A stretch of DNA of 64,000 nt, from assembly GCF_003013405.1 (NCBI RefSeq), contig NZ_PXZL01000033.1, forward strand, positions 1 through 64,000, written 5' to 3'. Below the pieces are notes generated by a model. That model was given only the letters and a program-made list of their open reading frames with translations. It had not been told where the DNA came from and ran no database searches. This DNA comes from Brevibacillus formosus. Lineage in GTDB: Bacteria; Bacillota; Bacilli; Brevibacillales; Brevibacillaceae. Below, piece by piece: positions 1 through 7,354 of this stretch. The position numbers and the translations under genes were made by a program. Position 1 is the first letter of the stretch. The number at the start of each line of letters is the position of its first letter.

Positions 1-32
1 AAATAAGCGAAGATCTTTGGGGCACCTACCGA

Positions 33-131
33 GGCTCCATGGAAAAAGAGAAACACGCCTTTAAGCGTCCACCTCTGAAAAGCATCCCTGAACCTCTACT
101 TTGGACGCGGTTTCGCTTTTTCCATGGAGCC
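33..131. repeat. Long imperfect inverted repeat (hairpin element)
   Basis: A perfect 16-bp inverted repeat has its arms at 33-48 (GGCTCCATGGAAAAAG) and 116-131. The stem continues inward with GAAAC (50-54) pairing with GTTTC (110-114), and a separate inner stem GCGTCCA (65-71) pairs with TGGACGC (102-108). The element could fold as a hairpin of about 99 nt. No T-run follows it, so it is not a simple terminator. No coding frame is apparent. It may be a MITE-like or REP-like element or a structured RNA; its function is unknown. Confidence 0.6.
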
Positions 132-226
132 GTGCAGTGAATCCCCCTAGCAGGTGACCCAAGAAGCTGGAGCGTTTTCTCCTGTTTCCTCCCACCACAG
201 CAGCCGGAATAACGAGTCTCAAAAAC

Positions 227-249
227 ATACTTAAAGTATCAAATTGATA
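227..249. promoter_or_regulatory. Two overlapping palindromes, candidate enhancer sites for the sigma-54 regulator
   Basis: Two 13-bp perfect palindromes lie back to back: ATACTTAAAGTAT at 227-239 and TATCAAATTGATA at 237-249. They sit about 65-85 bp upstream of a consensus -24/-12 promoter, a usual place for the upstream activating sequence of an enhancer-binding protein. Assignment to the regulator encoded at 2837-4618 is inferred from linkage. AT-rich palindromes can also arise by chance, so confidence is moderate. Apart from this, the hairpin at 33-131 and the promoter, I see nothing in the first 367 bases. Confidence 0.4.
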
Positions 250-311
250 TAAATAAGTCTCATTATGATACGATCATCCACCGAAATAATAAGCCACCTA
301 TGCCTCAACCG

Positions 312-328
312 TTGGCACGATCCTTGCT
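312..328 (+). promoter_or_regulatory. Sigma-54 (-24/-12) promoter of the dpaL operon
   Basis: TTGGCACG-N4-TTGCT occupies 312-328 and matches the -24 GG / -12 GC consensus (TGGCAC-N5-TTGC) at every key base. It lies 39 bp before the dpaL start codon. A sigma-54-dependent activator gene lies downstream of the two genes this promoter would drive, which supports the assignment. Confidence 0.88.
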
Positions 329-367
329 TAATCAATTAGGATGAAACCACCTAAGGAGGAAGCATCA

Positions 368-1606
368 ATGGATAAACGACCACCAATTTACGTTGTGAAA
401 AATAAGAGAAAAAATAGCGAGAGTTCTCGCATTCCTACCTATTTGACCGCAAACGAAACTCGTTTTGCCAAAGCTTTTCACCAATCTCTTGCAAACTACG
501 AGCCGACTCCCCTTGTTGCATTGCCTGCCCTGGCACATGAGCTGGGAGTAAGACAGGTACTTGTAAAAGATGAGTCCAAACGATTTGGGCTCAATGCCTT
601 CAAGGTTCTGGGAGCTTCTTACGCGATGGCGCGTTTTTTGTGCGAGAAGCTGGGGAAATCGACAGAAGAGATGACCTTTGAAGCACTGTGCTCCCTAGAA
701 ATGAGAGAGAAAATCGGAGAAGTCACCTTCGTCACTGCGACAGATGGCAATCACGGACGGGCAGTTGCATGGGCTGCGAAGGCGCTCGGACAGCATGCTG
801 TTGTATACTTGCCCAAAGGCTCCGCCCAACAACGGGTAGATGCGATACGCGAGGCGGGCGCACAAGCCCACGTCATCAACGGAAACTACGATGAAGCCGT
901 GCGTCTTTCTGAACAAATGGCCAAAGAACGTGGCTGGCAAGTGATTCAAGATACGGCATGGGAAGACTATACGACCATTCCCATGTGGATCATGCAGGGC
1001 TATACGACGATGGCAGCAGAGGCCATGGAACAACTCTCAGCCCTCACCGACGCCCAACAGCCGACGCATCTATTCTTGCAGGCAGGTGTCGGTTCCATGG
1101 CCGCCGCAGTCTTGGGACATTTCGTAGCGGCGTCAGCAAACAAAGACCTAACAACCGTGATCGTCGAGCCGCATAGCGCCAACTGCATGGTTCTCTCAGC
1201 AGAAAAGAACGACGGGCAGCCACATGCAGCTACGGGAGAGCTAGGAACCATCATGGCAGGTCTGGCATGTGGCGAGCCGAATCCGATGGCATGGGAGATC
1301 TTGCAGGAGCATGCAGACTTCTTCGCCAGCTGTGCCGATTACGTGGCGGCAAACGGCATGCGTATAATTGCGGCACCGACCGGAGACGACCCTACCATTG
1401 TGAGCGGGGAAAGTGGAGCAGTTGGAGTAGGGCTGCTCGCTGCCTTGATGGGCAAGCCAATGTATCATCAACAGCGTGAGCAGCTCGGCTTGAATGAAAA
1501 TTCCGTTGTTCTGTGCTTTAGTACGGAAGGTGACACGGATCGGGATATATACAGACGCATCGTCTGGGAAGGCGCATGCCGAGAAGAGGAGGAAATGACA
1601 AAATGA
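368..1606 (+). CDS. dpaL: Diaminopropionate ammonia-lyase
   Basis: PLP enzyme of fold type II that converts 2,3-diaminopropionate to pyruvate and two ammonia; cytosolic. The N-terminal part carries the ESKRFGLNAFKVLGA motif with the probable Schiff-base lysine K79, followed by the TDGNHGRA loop and a late glycine-rich segment (ATGELGTIMAGLACGEPNP) typical of the YgeX/DpaL family. The length of 412 residues is close to family members of about 400. An ATG exists at 341, but the AAGGAGGA at 353-360 lies inside that extension, so the start at 368 is chosen. The stop overlaps the next start (ATGA), indicating translational coupling. It is driven by the sigma-54 promoter at 312-328, suggesting use of the amino acid as a nitrogen source under control of the linked regulator. 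Confidence 0.93.
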   Translation: MDKRPPIYVVKNKRKNSESSRIPTYLTANETRFAKAFHQSLANYEPTPLVALPALAHELGVRQVLVKDESKRFGLNAFKVLGASYAMARFLCEKLGKSTEEMTFEALCSLEMREKIGEVTFVTATDGNHGRAVAWAAKALGQHAVVYLPKGSAQQRVDAIREAGAQAHVINGNYDEAVRLSEQMAKERGWQVIQDTAWEDYTTIPMWIMQGYTTMAAEAMEQLSALTDAQQPTHLFLQAGVGSMAAAVLGHFVAASANKDLTTVIVEPHSANCMVLSAEKNDGQPHAATGELGTIMAGLACGEPNPMAWEILQEHADFFASCADYVAANGMRIIAAPTGDDPTIVSGESGAVGVGLLAALMGKPMYHQQREQLGLNENSVVLCFSTEGDTDRDIYRRIVWEGACREEEEMTK

Positions 1607-2763
1607 ACGTGACGATCAATCGAGACGAACTGATTTCATTGGTGCAGGATTTCATTCGCATTGATTCGGTGAACCCGTACCTGGATGAGGATGGCCCGGG
1701 CGAAAAAGCGATCGCCGCTTTTATTCGAGAGCGTTTGGAGGCGGCAGGACTGGAGGTCCATGTCACGCCTATTAACGACACAGCGGTCAATGTCGTCGGG
1801 ATCCTACGGGGAACAGGCGGTGGCCAATCCTTAATGTTGAACGGACATATGGATACCGTGAGTGCAAAGCGCATGGAGATTCCGCCGTTTGAGCCCACCG
1901 TTGTGGACAACAAAATTTACGGCAGAGGCAGTCAGGACATGAAGGGCAGTCTGGGGGCCATGATCGCCGCAGTTGAGGCAATCGCACAGGCAAAGGTTCC
2001 GTTGGCAGGAGATGTCATTTTGACTTTTGTTGCTGACGAGGAGTATAAAAGCATCGGCACGGAGGAGTTGTTAAAGGCATACAAAGCAGACGCGGCGATA
2101 TGCTGTGAGCCTTCCGATCTGGCGATTGGCGTCGTTCACAGAGGATTTGCCTGGGTCAAATGCGAGGTGCTGGGCAAGGCAGCTCACGGCAGTCGTCCAG
2201 CGGAAGGGATTGATGCAATCGTTCGGGCGGGCAGGGTCCTGCAAGAGCTGGAGCGTCTCTCGGATAGGTTGGCTCAAGGTCCCGCTCATCCGATTCTCGG
2301 TGCCGCATCTGTTCATGCTTCGCTCATTCAAGGCGGAACGGAGCTGTCCACCTATCCAGACTATTGCCGCATCGACTGGGAGAGAAGGACGTTGCCGGGT
2401 GAGACAGAAGCAGATGTTGCAAGTGAAATAGAAGAATTACTACAGAAGCTGCGCGCTGAAGATGAGTCGTTCCAAGCAAGCGCCGAGCTGACATTTTTGC
2501 GGGAGCCATTTGAAGTCGGGCTGGATGAACCTGTTTATATAGCCCTTCAGGCCGCATGTAAGAGCGTGATGGGAAAAATACCCGAAGTATGCGGATTCTC
2601 GGGATGGACGGATGCGGCATTATTGCAGGAAGCGGGAATTCCTACCGTCTTGTTTGGACCAGTGGGTGCCGGTCTGCATGCGGCAGTCGAATATGTAGAG
2701 GTGGATAGCTTGGTAGACATGAGTGCTATCTTAGTGGAGACGATTTGCGATTTTTGTAGGTAA
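1603..2763 (+). CDS. M20-family metallohydrolase (ArgE/DapE/YgeY-like)
   Basis: A zinc-dependent amidohydrolase of the M20 peptidase/deacetylase family, 386 residues. The metal-site motifs are visible in order: NGHMDT (H82, D84), the YGRGSQDMKGS loop, ADEEY (general base plus ligand), the CCEPS segment, and a late GLHAAVEY histidine. Substrate within the family (acetylornithine, succinyl-diaminopimelate, dipeptides) cannot be read from sequence. In other genomes a YgeY-like hydrolase accompanies dpaL, so it may release diaminopropionate or a related amino acid from an acylated or peptide form. The start at 1603 follows a GAGGAGG site and overlaps the dpaL stop by 4 bases. Confidence 0.85.
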   Translation: MNVTINRDELISLVQDFIRIDSVNPYLDEDGPGEKAIAAFIRERLEAAGLEVHVTPINDTAVNVVGILRGTGGGQSLMLNGHMDTVSAKRMEIPPFEPTVVDNKIYGRGSQDMKGSLGAMIAAVEAIAQAKVPLAGDVILTFVADEEYKSIGTEELLKAYKADAAICCEPSDLAIGVVHRGFAWVKCEVLGKAAHGSRPAEGIDAIVRAGRVLQELERLSDRLAQGPAHPILGAASVHASLIQGGTELSTYPDYCRIDWERRTLPGETEADVASEIEELLQKLRAEDESFQASAELTFLREPFEVGLDEPVYIALQAACKSVMGKIPEVCGFSGWTDAALLQEAGIPTVLFGPVGAGLHAAVEYVEVDSLVDMSAILVETICDFCR

Positions 2764-2798
2764 AAAATGCATAAGACCTGGCTTCTCCTATGATGCGC

Positions 2799-2804
2799 TA
2801 TAAT
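2799..2804 (+). promoter_or_regulatory. Candidate -10 box for the sigma-54 regulator gene
   Basis: TATAAT at 2799-2804 is followed by GG and lies 32 bp before the regulator start. No good -35 box is seen 16-18 bp upstream. The same 'TAnnATGG' -10 context recurs upstream of the signal peptidase gene (4662), hutU (7310) and the PPOX gene (11749), which lends some support. Confidence 0.4.
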
Positions 2805-2836
2805 GGAGGCAAGAGATTGACGGGAGGGGAAGCCAG

Positions 2837-4618
2837 ATGCCCTTGCGAGAAATTCAAGAAAGTGTGCAGCAGATTGCTTCGGCAGTTGCATCCGTTCTGC
2901 GCGTAGAGGTAGAGATCGCGGACAGTCAGTTTTTGCGGATCGCAGGGACCGGGAAGACTGAGGCTGGCGTTTTGCGGACGATGGCAGGAGAGGACCATAT
3001 ATACCGGGAGTCGTTGCTCGCGGGGCATCCTGTTGTGATTATGCATCCAGGGCAGGATGAGCGGTGTCGTCCCTGTATGCATTATGGGAATTGTGTGGAG
3101 ACGGGAGAGATTTGTTGCCCGATTCAATTAGACAATGAAAATATAGGTGTGATCGGCCTGCTCGCTTTCGATGAGGAGCAGCGCGAACGGTTGTTTGCGG
3201 ATGTGGATGCGATATTGACCTATTTGCAAAAAATGGCCGAGCTGATCGCCATTAAGCTAAAAGAGCACTACTTGTACGTCGAGCAGCAGCATACGGTAGA
3301 AAAGCTGCGTGTCGTCATGGATGAAATGGACAAAGCCATGTTTCTCGTCGATCAAGACAACCGGATCATTCAGGCGAACCAGCGTGCCCGTCAATATTTG
3401 CGGCTCGATCACGACGACAGTCAAACGGCAGAATGGATAGATGCCATTCGCCGTGCAGATGCCGCGCAGTCTGCGCCAAAGCAGGTCGTTCTGTCGATCG
3501 GGCAGGAAGACAAGACATTTTTGTTTGCCATCAAGCCCATTCTACTGGAAGGAACGGTCAAAGAATGGGTGATTACGCTTGATGACGTACAGGAAGTCGT
3601 ACAAATCGCAAGGCAGGTGAGTGGATACTCAGAGCCCGACCCTTTTCGGATGATTGGCGGAAACAGTCCTGCGATTGTACAAGCGAAGGAAGTGGCAAGA
3701 CGTGTAGCAGCCAGTGATTCGACTGTCCTGCTCCAAGGTGAAAGCGGTACTGGCAAGGAGCTTTTTGCCAAAGCCATTCATCAGGCAAGCCCGCGCCGTG
3801 ACGAGCCGTTCCTTTCGATTAATTGCGCGGCAATCCCTGAGCATTTGATGGAAAGCGAGTTGTTCGGTTACGAGGAAGGCTCATTCACAGGAGCACGAAA
3901 AGGTGGAAAACCAGGCTTGTTTGAGGTCGCAGGAAAAGGCACGCTGTTTCTCGATGAAATCGGGGATATGCCCATGCCTTTGCAGAGCAAGCTGCTGCGC
4001 GTGTTGCAAGAAAAGGAATTGTATCGAATTGGAGGCAATGGCAAGCCCATACGCTTAGCGGCAAGAATCATTGCAGCTACCCATCTGGATTTGCAGGAGC
4101 GGGTAGACGCGGGGTTGTTTCGGTTGGACCTGTACTATCGTTTGCATGTGATTCCCATCCACTTGCCCTCGCTGCGAGAACGTAGAGAGGATATACTGCC
4201 GTTGGCGAACGATATCCTTTTGGCGCATGCGAATCGGGTGGGGAAGAGGCTGCACGGCTTTTCCCAAGAGACGCAAAACGTTTTGTTTCATCACGGCTGG
4301 AGAGGTAATGTCCGAGAGCTGGAAAATGTAATCGAGTACGCGGTCAATATGGAAGCAACCTCTTGGGTGCAGCCTTCGAGCTTGCCCATTCGAACGGGAA
4401 TGCTGCGTGAATCTTCCTCGCATTCCGTAAAAGAACACCAAGGGTCATTCGACTGGCAAAAGCAAGGACTTACGCTAAAAGAGCTGGAACGGGCAGCAAT
4501 CGATACCGTGATGCAGCAAATCCGCGATAGAAACGGACGAAAAGAAGAAGCGGCTGCCCTTTTAGGAATAAGTCGTGCAACGCTGTTTCGGAAACTGCGC
4601 GAGTACGGTCTCACCTGA
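2837..4618 (+). CDS. Sigma-54-dependent transcriptional activator (GAF-like/PAS, AAA+, Fis HTH)
   Basis: An enhancer-binding protein of 593 residues. The N-terminal ~150 residues form a GAF-like sensor with a cysteine cluster (C-x2-C-x5-C-x6-CC around residues 76-95). A PAS segment follows (about residues 155-250, MDKAMFLVDQDNRIIQANQRA). The AAA+ core has Walker A GESGTGKE at 301-308, the sigma-54 contact loop as GSFTGA at 348-353 (the usual form is GAFTGA) and a GTLFLDEIGD Walker B. The C terminus is a Fis-type helix-turn-helix (NGRKEEAAALLGISRATLFR). It is the obvious activator of the -24/-12 promoter at 312-328. The effector ligand is unknown; the linked enzymes point to diaminopropionate or a related amino acid. 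Confidence 0.9.
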   Translation: MPLREIQESVQQIASAVASVLRVEVEIADSQFLRIAGTGKTEAGVLRTMAGEDHIYRESLLAGHPVVIMHPGQDERCRPCMHYGNCVETGEICCPIQLDNENIGVIGLLAFDEEQRERLFADVDAILTYLQKMAELIAIKLKEHYLYVEQQHTVEKLRVVMDEMDKAMFLVDQDNRIIQANQRARQYLRLDHDDSQTAEWIDAIRRADAAQSAPKQVVLSIGQEDKTFLFAIKPILLEGTVKEWVITLDDVQEVVQIARQVSGYSEPDPFRMIGGNSPAIVQAKEVARRVAASDSTVLLQGESGTGKELFAKAIHQASPRRDEPFLSINCAAIPEHLMESELFGYEEGSFTGARKGGKPGLFEVAGKGTLFLDEIGDMPMPLQSKLLRVLQEKELYRIGGNGKPIRLAARIIAATHLDLQERVDAGLFRLDLYYRLHVIPIHLPSLRERREDILPLANDILLAHANRVGKRLHGFSQETQNVLFHHGWRGNVRELENVIEYAVNMEATSWVQPSSLPIRTGMLRESSSHSVKEHQGSFDWQKQGLTLKELERAAIDTVMQQIRDRNGRKEEAAALLGISRATLFRKLREYGLT

Positions 4619-4638
4619 TCCGACTTCTGGCTGATTTT

Positions 4639-4667
4639 TTGGGATTGAGCGGATAATGTGGTATGAT
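4639..4667 (+). promoter_or_regulatory. Candidate sigma-A promoter for signal peptidase I
   Basis: TTGGGA (4639-4644) and TATGAT (4662-4667) are separated by 17 bp, 50 bp before the start at 4718. The -35 box is only a partial match. Confidence 0.45.
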
Positions 4668-4717
4668 GGTTTGGATACAGGAAGAGAGATGGTAAAAGGA
4701 AGGAGTGCCAAAAGGAA

Positions 4718-5275
4718 ATGAAAGAAGTTTTGGGATGGATTCGATCGATAACCTTTGCTGTCGTATTCGCTCTTGTCCTCGGAATCTTTGTATTTCAACC
4801 GTTCAAGGTTGATGGGCATTCCATGGACCCTACCTTACAAGACGAACAGCGCATATATGTATCTAAACTATCACACACGTTTTCTTATTTGCCAGATTAC
4901 GGAGATATTGTCGTGATCGACAGTCGGGTAGAGCGAGACCGTACATTGATGGACGATATCATGGGGCATCCCTTGGTGTCGCTGGTCACAGGTCAAGGCG
5001 ATGATCACACGATGTATGTCAAGCGGGTCATTGGAAGACCAGGCGACGTACTGGAGTTCAAAGACAACAAGGTGTACCGAAACGGTGAGGCATTGAACGA
5101 ACCATACATCAAAGAAACGATGGAATATGTAGCAGACGGAAAGATCACGGTTCCAGCCGATCATGTTTTTGTCATGGGAGATAACCGGAATCACAGCACA
5201 GATTCCCGCGATATTGGTTTTATTCCCCTGGATCATGTGATGGGAACCATGATCGAAAATCCTCTCAATATGTAA
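4718..5275 (+). CDS. Signal peptidase I
   Basis: Type I leader peptidase (S26A family), 185 residues, which cleaves signal peptides on the outer face of the cytoplasmic membrane. There is one N-terminal membrane helix (about residues 8-26). Box B contains the catalytic serine S35 in GHSMDPTL, and the general-base lysine K102 is in YVKRVIGRPGD. The C-terminal GDNRNHSTDSRDIG box is intact. The length matches small Gram-positive SipS/SipT-like enzymes. The gene appears to be a single transcription unit, with a promoter at 4639-4667 and a terminator at 5288-5320. Which sip paralogue it is cannot be said. Confidence 0.93.
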   Translation: MKEVLGWIRSITFAVVFALVLGIFVFQPFKVDGHSMDPTLQDEQRIYVSKLSHTFSYLPDYGDIVVIDSRVERDRTLMDDIMGHPLVSLVTGQGDDHTMYVKRVIGRPGDVLEFKDNKVYRNGEALNEPYIKETMEYVADGKITVPADHVFVMGDNRNHSTDSRDIGFIPLDHVMGTMIENPLNM

Positions 5276-5287
5276 AACGTGAAGGAG

Positions 5288-5320
5288 AAAAGGTTGTCCA
5301 TTTATGGGCGACCTTTTTTT
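5288..5320 (+). terminator. Rho-independent terminator after signal peptidase I
   Basis: AGGTTGTCC and GGGCGACCT form a stem with two G-U pairs, followed by TTTTTTT. Confidence 0.75.
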
Positions 5321-5386
5321 GATGAAACAAAACTCTTCTGTCCACGTCTTAAGGGTAATGATTAAGAGGGGGAAGAGGTGTAGTCC

Positions 5387-5602
5387 TTGAAAAAACAGTT
5401 TATCTTCACCAAGCTTTTATGGATAGGGATGCTTGCTTGTGCAACTACTGTAAGTGCACACTCTTCAAGTAACTCAAATGCGGGGTTCCACCATCATTTC
5501 ATCCCGAACGCAAAACCAACCGACTGGCAAGACGCCAATATCATGCCACTTCCAGGTCCCGATGAGTGGAAGACCCATGTAAGTCTTTTGAAGACGGACT
5601 GA
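5387..5602 (+). CDS. Small secreted protein, function unknown
   Basis: An open frame of 71 residues with a TTG start, preceded by GAGGTG at a 6-base spacing. Residues 1-24 look like a Sec signal peptide: KKQ at the N terminus, a hydrophobic core, and a VSA-H cleavage site. The predicted mature peptide of about 47 residues is rich in Ser, Asn, His and Pro and includes HHH. It lies between two terminators, so it is its own transcription unit. No family is recognised. The signal peptide and terminator placement make it a likely real gene. Confidence 0.6.
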   Translation: MKKQFIFTKLLWIGMLACATTVSAHSSSNSNAGFHHHFIPNAKPTDWQDANIMPLPGPDEWKTHVSLLKTD

Positions 5603-5623
5603 TAGCAGTCAATATGGTAAACT

Positions 5624-5660
5624 AATACCAGCCCCATTCTCTTTAGGCTGGTATTTCTTT
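5624..5660 (+). terminator. Rho-independent terminator after the small secreted protein
   Basis: A perfect 10-bp stem, AATACCAGCC (5624-5633) with GGCTGGTATT (5646-5655), is followed by a T-rich tail. Confidence 0.88.
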
Positions 5661-5697
5661 TGCTAGTTAATTAGGTAATGGTCGAGGAGGACGGCTT

Positions 5698-7194
5698 ATG
5701 CCCAGCATTTTGATAGCGGATCGGGACCAGAACGAACGAATCGGGATCGGATGGCTCGTCAGCAGCTATGCCATTCCGTATGACAAGGTGCATAGTGCCG
5801 GGACCATGGAAGACGTTTTCGAAATGATGGAAGCGCATTCACCGGAAGTACTCTGTATTGAACTGGACATGATCGGGCGCGGGCAGTGGGACCGGTTGAA
5901 GCTTCTGGTGGACCAGTATCGTCCGACCGTTGTGGTGACCACCTCAGAGGCCACGTTCGAGCGTGCGATGCAGGGGATTGGACTTTTTGCACGCGATCTA
6001 TGGTTGAAGCCACAGACACCGGAATACATCAGGAGAATCCTGACGAGATGCTGCCAGGAGCGCTTGGATCGGAAGCGAATGAACGAAGAGAAGGGAACAG
6101 GTTCGGACAATGACAGGGATGTCTCGTATCTTGACCTGTTTTTCCCCGGGCACGTACAAGCCAAGTCTTATTCGCTCATGCTGGCTCAACTGGAAGATCC
6201 AAAGAGGCATCCGGAACTGCTGCGCTTTTTTGAGGAATATCCGTTTCGCGACAAGCCAGACCTTTTGCCGCTAGGGGACGCAATTGTGGGGGTATTTCCA
6301 GCGGATGCTGCGGTCTCGCCTTCTACGTTCAACCAAATGGGCAAGCGTTTGCTGATGGACTGGGAAGCAAGCAATGATGCACCGCTTTTTTTGGTCATGT
6401 ATGATGCAAGCAACCATGAGCAGAGCTTGAACGAAACGTATGCGGAAGCGAGCCAAGCCCTGCAAGTCCGCTTTTTCAAAGGATATCGGCAAGTGACGGT
6501 GATGGACAATCGCGTGAATTGGACGATGATTGACCCATTTCTGACGCCCGCCGAACAGCGCACGTGGGTAGAAATGCTGGATGAAGGCAATCGGGAAGAG
6601 CTGAAGAAGTGGCTGTATACACACTTCTTTTTCAAGGAAGAGCCTTATCCAGAGCCGGGACTGTTGCGTATTCGGCTGACGAGTATTTTGGCCCAAGTCA
6701 GGCGCTACATGATATCACGTGGTCTTGACGCTCTACCTTTGGAAGAGGAGTATCACCGGGTTTTCGAAACGATTCTTTACTCGCCGATCTTGTATCGGAT
6801 CGTAGTGGAATTGCTGCTGTTCATCAATCAGCTTCTTGATGCTGCCCACCATCCCATTGACGAGTCCCGTGTCGATGTCGTGGAACAGGCGATTCGCTAT
6901 ATAGAAGGACGTTATACTGATCCGGCACTGCGCCTGGAGGAAGTCGCACGCTATATCGACCGCAGCCCTTCCTATTTCAGTACGCTACTCGCGCAAAAGC
7001 AAGGAAGCTCTTTTCGTCAAATACTCACTTCGTTGCGGGTAAAAGAAGCACGCCGATTGCTTCTTGAGACATCCTTGTCTGTCCAAGAGGTGGCAGAGCG
7101 ATGTGGATTCATTAACGCCAATTATTTCAGTAAAATTTTTAAGGAAAAAACAGGGACAACTCCACGTTTGTTACGAAATCAGAAGAAAAGATAG
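5698..7194 (+). CDS. AraC-family regulator with an N-terminal receiver-like domain
   Basis: A protein of 498 residues. The N-terminal ~120 residues have a response-regulator fold pattern (ILIADRDQNE at the start; VVVTTSE and the LWLKPQ lysine later). At the phosphoacceptor position the sequence reads PEVLCIELD, giving E55 where Asp is expected, with D57 two residues on. A long central region (about residues 140-390) of no recognised family follows, then a C-terminal AraC double helix-turn-helix (about residues 395-495, LEEVARYIDRSPSYFSTLL and VQEVAERCGFINANYFSKIF). The start follows GAGGAGGA. It is the nearest regulator upstream of hutU-hutI, separated from them by a terminator, so control of histidine use is possible but not shown. 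Confidence 0.82.
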   Translation: MPSILIADRDQNERIGIGWLVSSYAIPYDKVHSAGTMEDVFEMMEAHSPEVLCIELDMIGRGQWDRLKLLVDQYRPTVVVTTSEATFERAMQGIGLFARDLWLKPQTPEYIRRILTRCCQERLDRKRMNEEKGTGSDNDRDVSYLDLFFPGHVQAKSYSLMLAQLEDPKRHPELLRFFEEYPFRDKPDLLPLGDAIVGVFPADAAVSPSTFNQMGKRLLMDWEASNDAPLFLVMYDASNHEQSLNETYAEASQALQVRFFKGYRQVTVMDNRVNWTMIDPFLTPAEQRTWVEMLDEGNREELKKWLYTHFFFKEEPYPEPGLLRIRLTSILAQVRRYMISRGLDALPLEEEYHRVFETILYSPILYRIVVELLLFINQLLDAAHHPIDESRVDVVEQAIRYIEGRYTDPALRLEEVARYIDRSPSYFSTLLAQKQGSSFRQILTSLRVKEARRLLLETSLSVQEVAERCGFINANYFSKIFKEKTGTTPRLLRNQKKR

Positions 7195-7260
7195 AAATCG
7201 AAAAAAAAGACAGATTTTTTTGTCAAACCATGAATGCGTTTGCAAGTGAATCGAAAATAG

Positions 7261-7292
7261 AGGCACCAAATCGAAAGCGCGGTGCCTTTTTT
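7261..7292 (+). terminator. Rho-independent terminator after the AraC-type regulator
   Basis: AGGCACC (7261-7267) and GGTGCCT (7281-7287) pair perfectly and are followed by a run of T. Confidence 0.85.
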
Positions 7293-7354
7293 GTCTTTCC
7301 GTGCTTTTTTACAATGGAGGTAAGAAGTATATCCTTTTAGAAAAGCAGGTGGAA

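Noticed and set aside
341-367. Start of dpaL at the ATG at 341
   Set aside because: The strong AAGGAGGA lies inside that extension, 7 bases before the ATG at 368, and the added residues are not part of the family.
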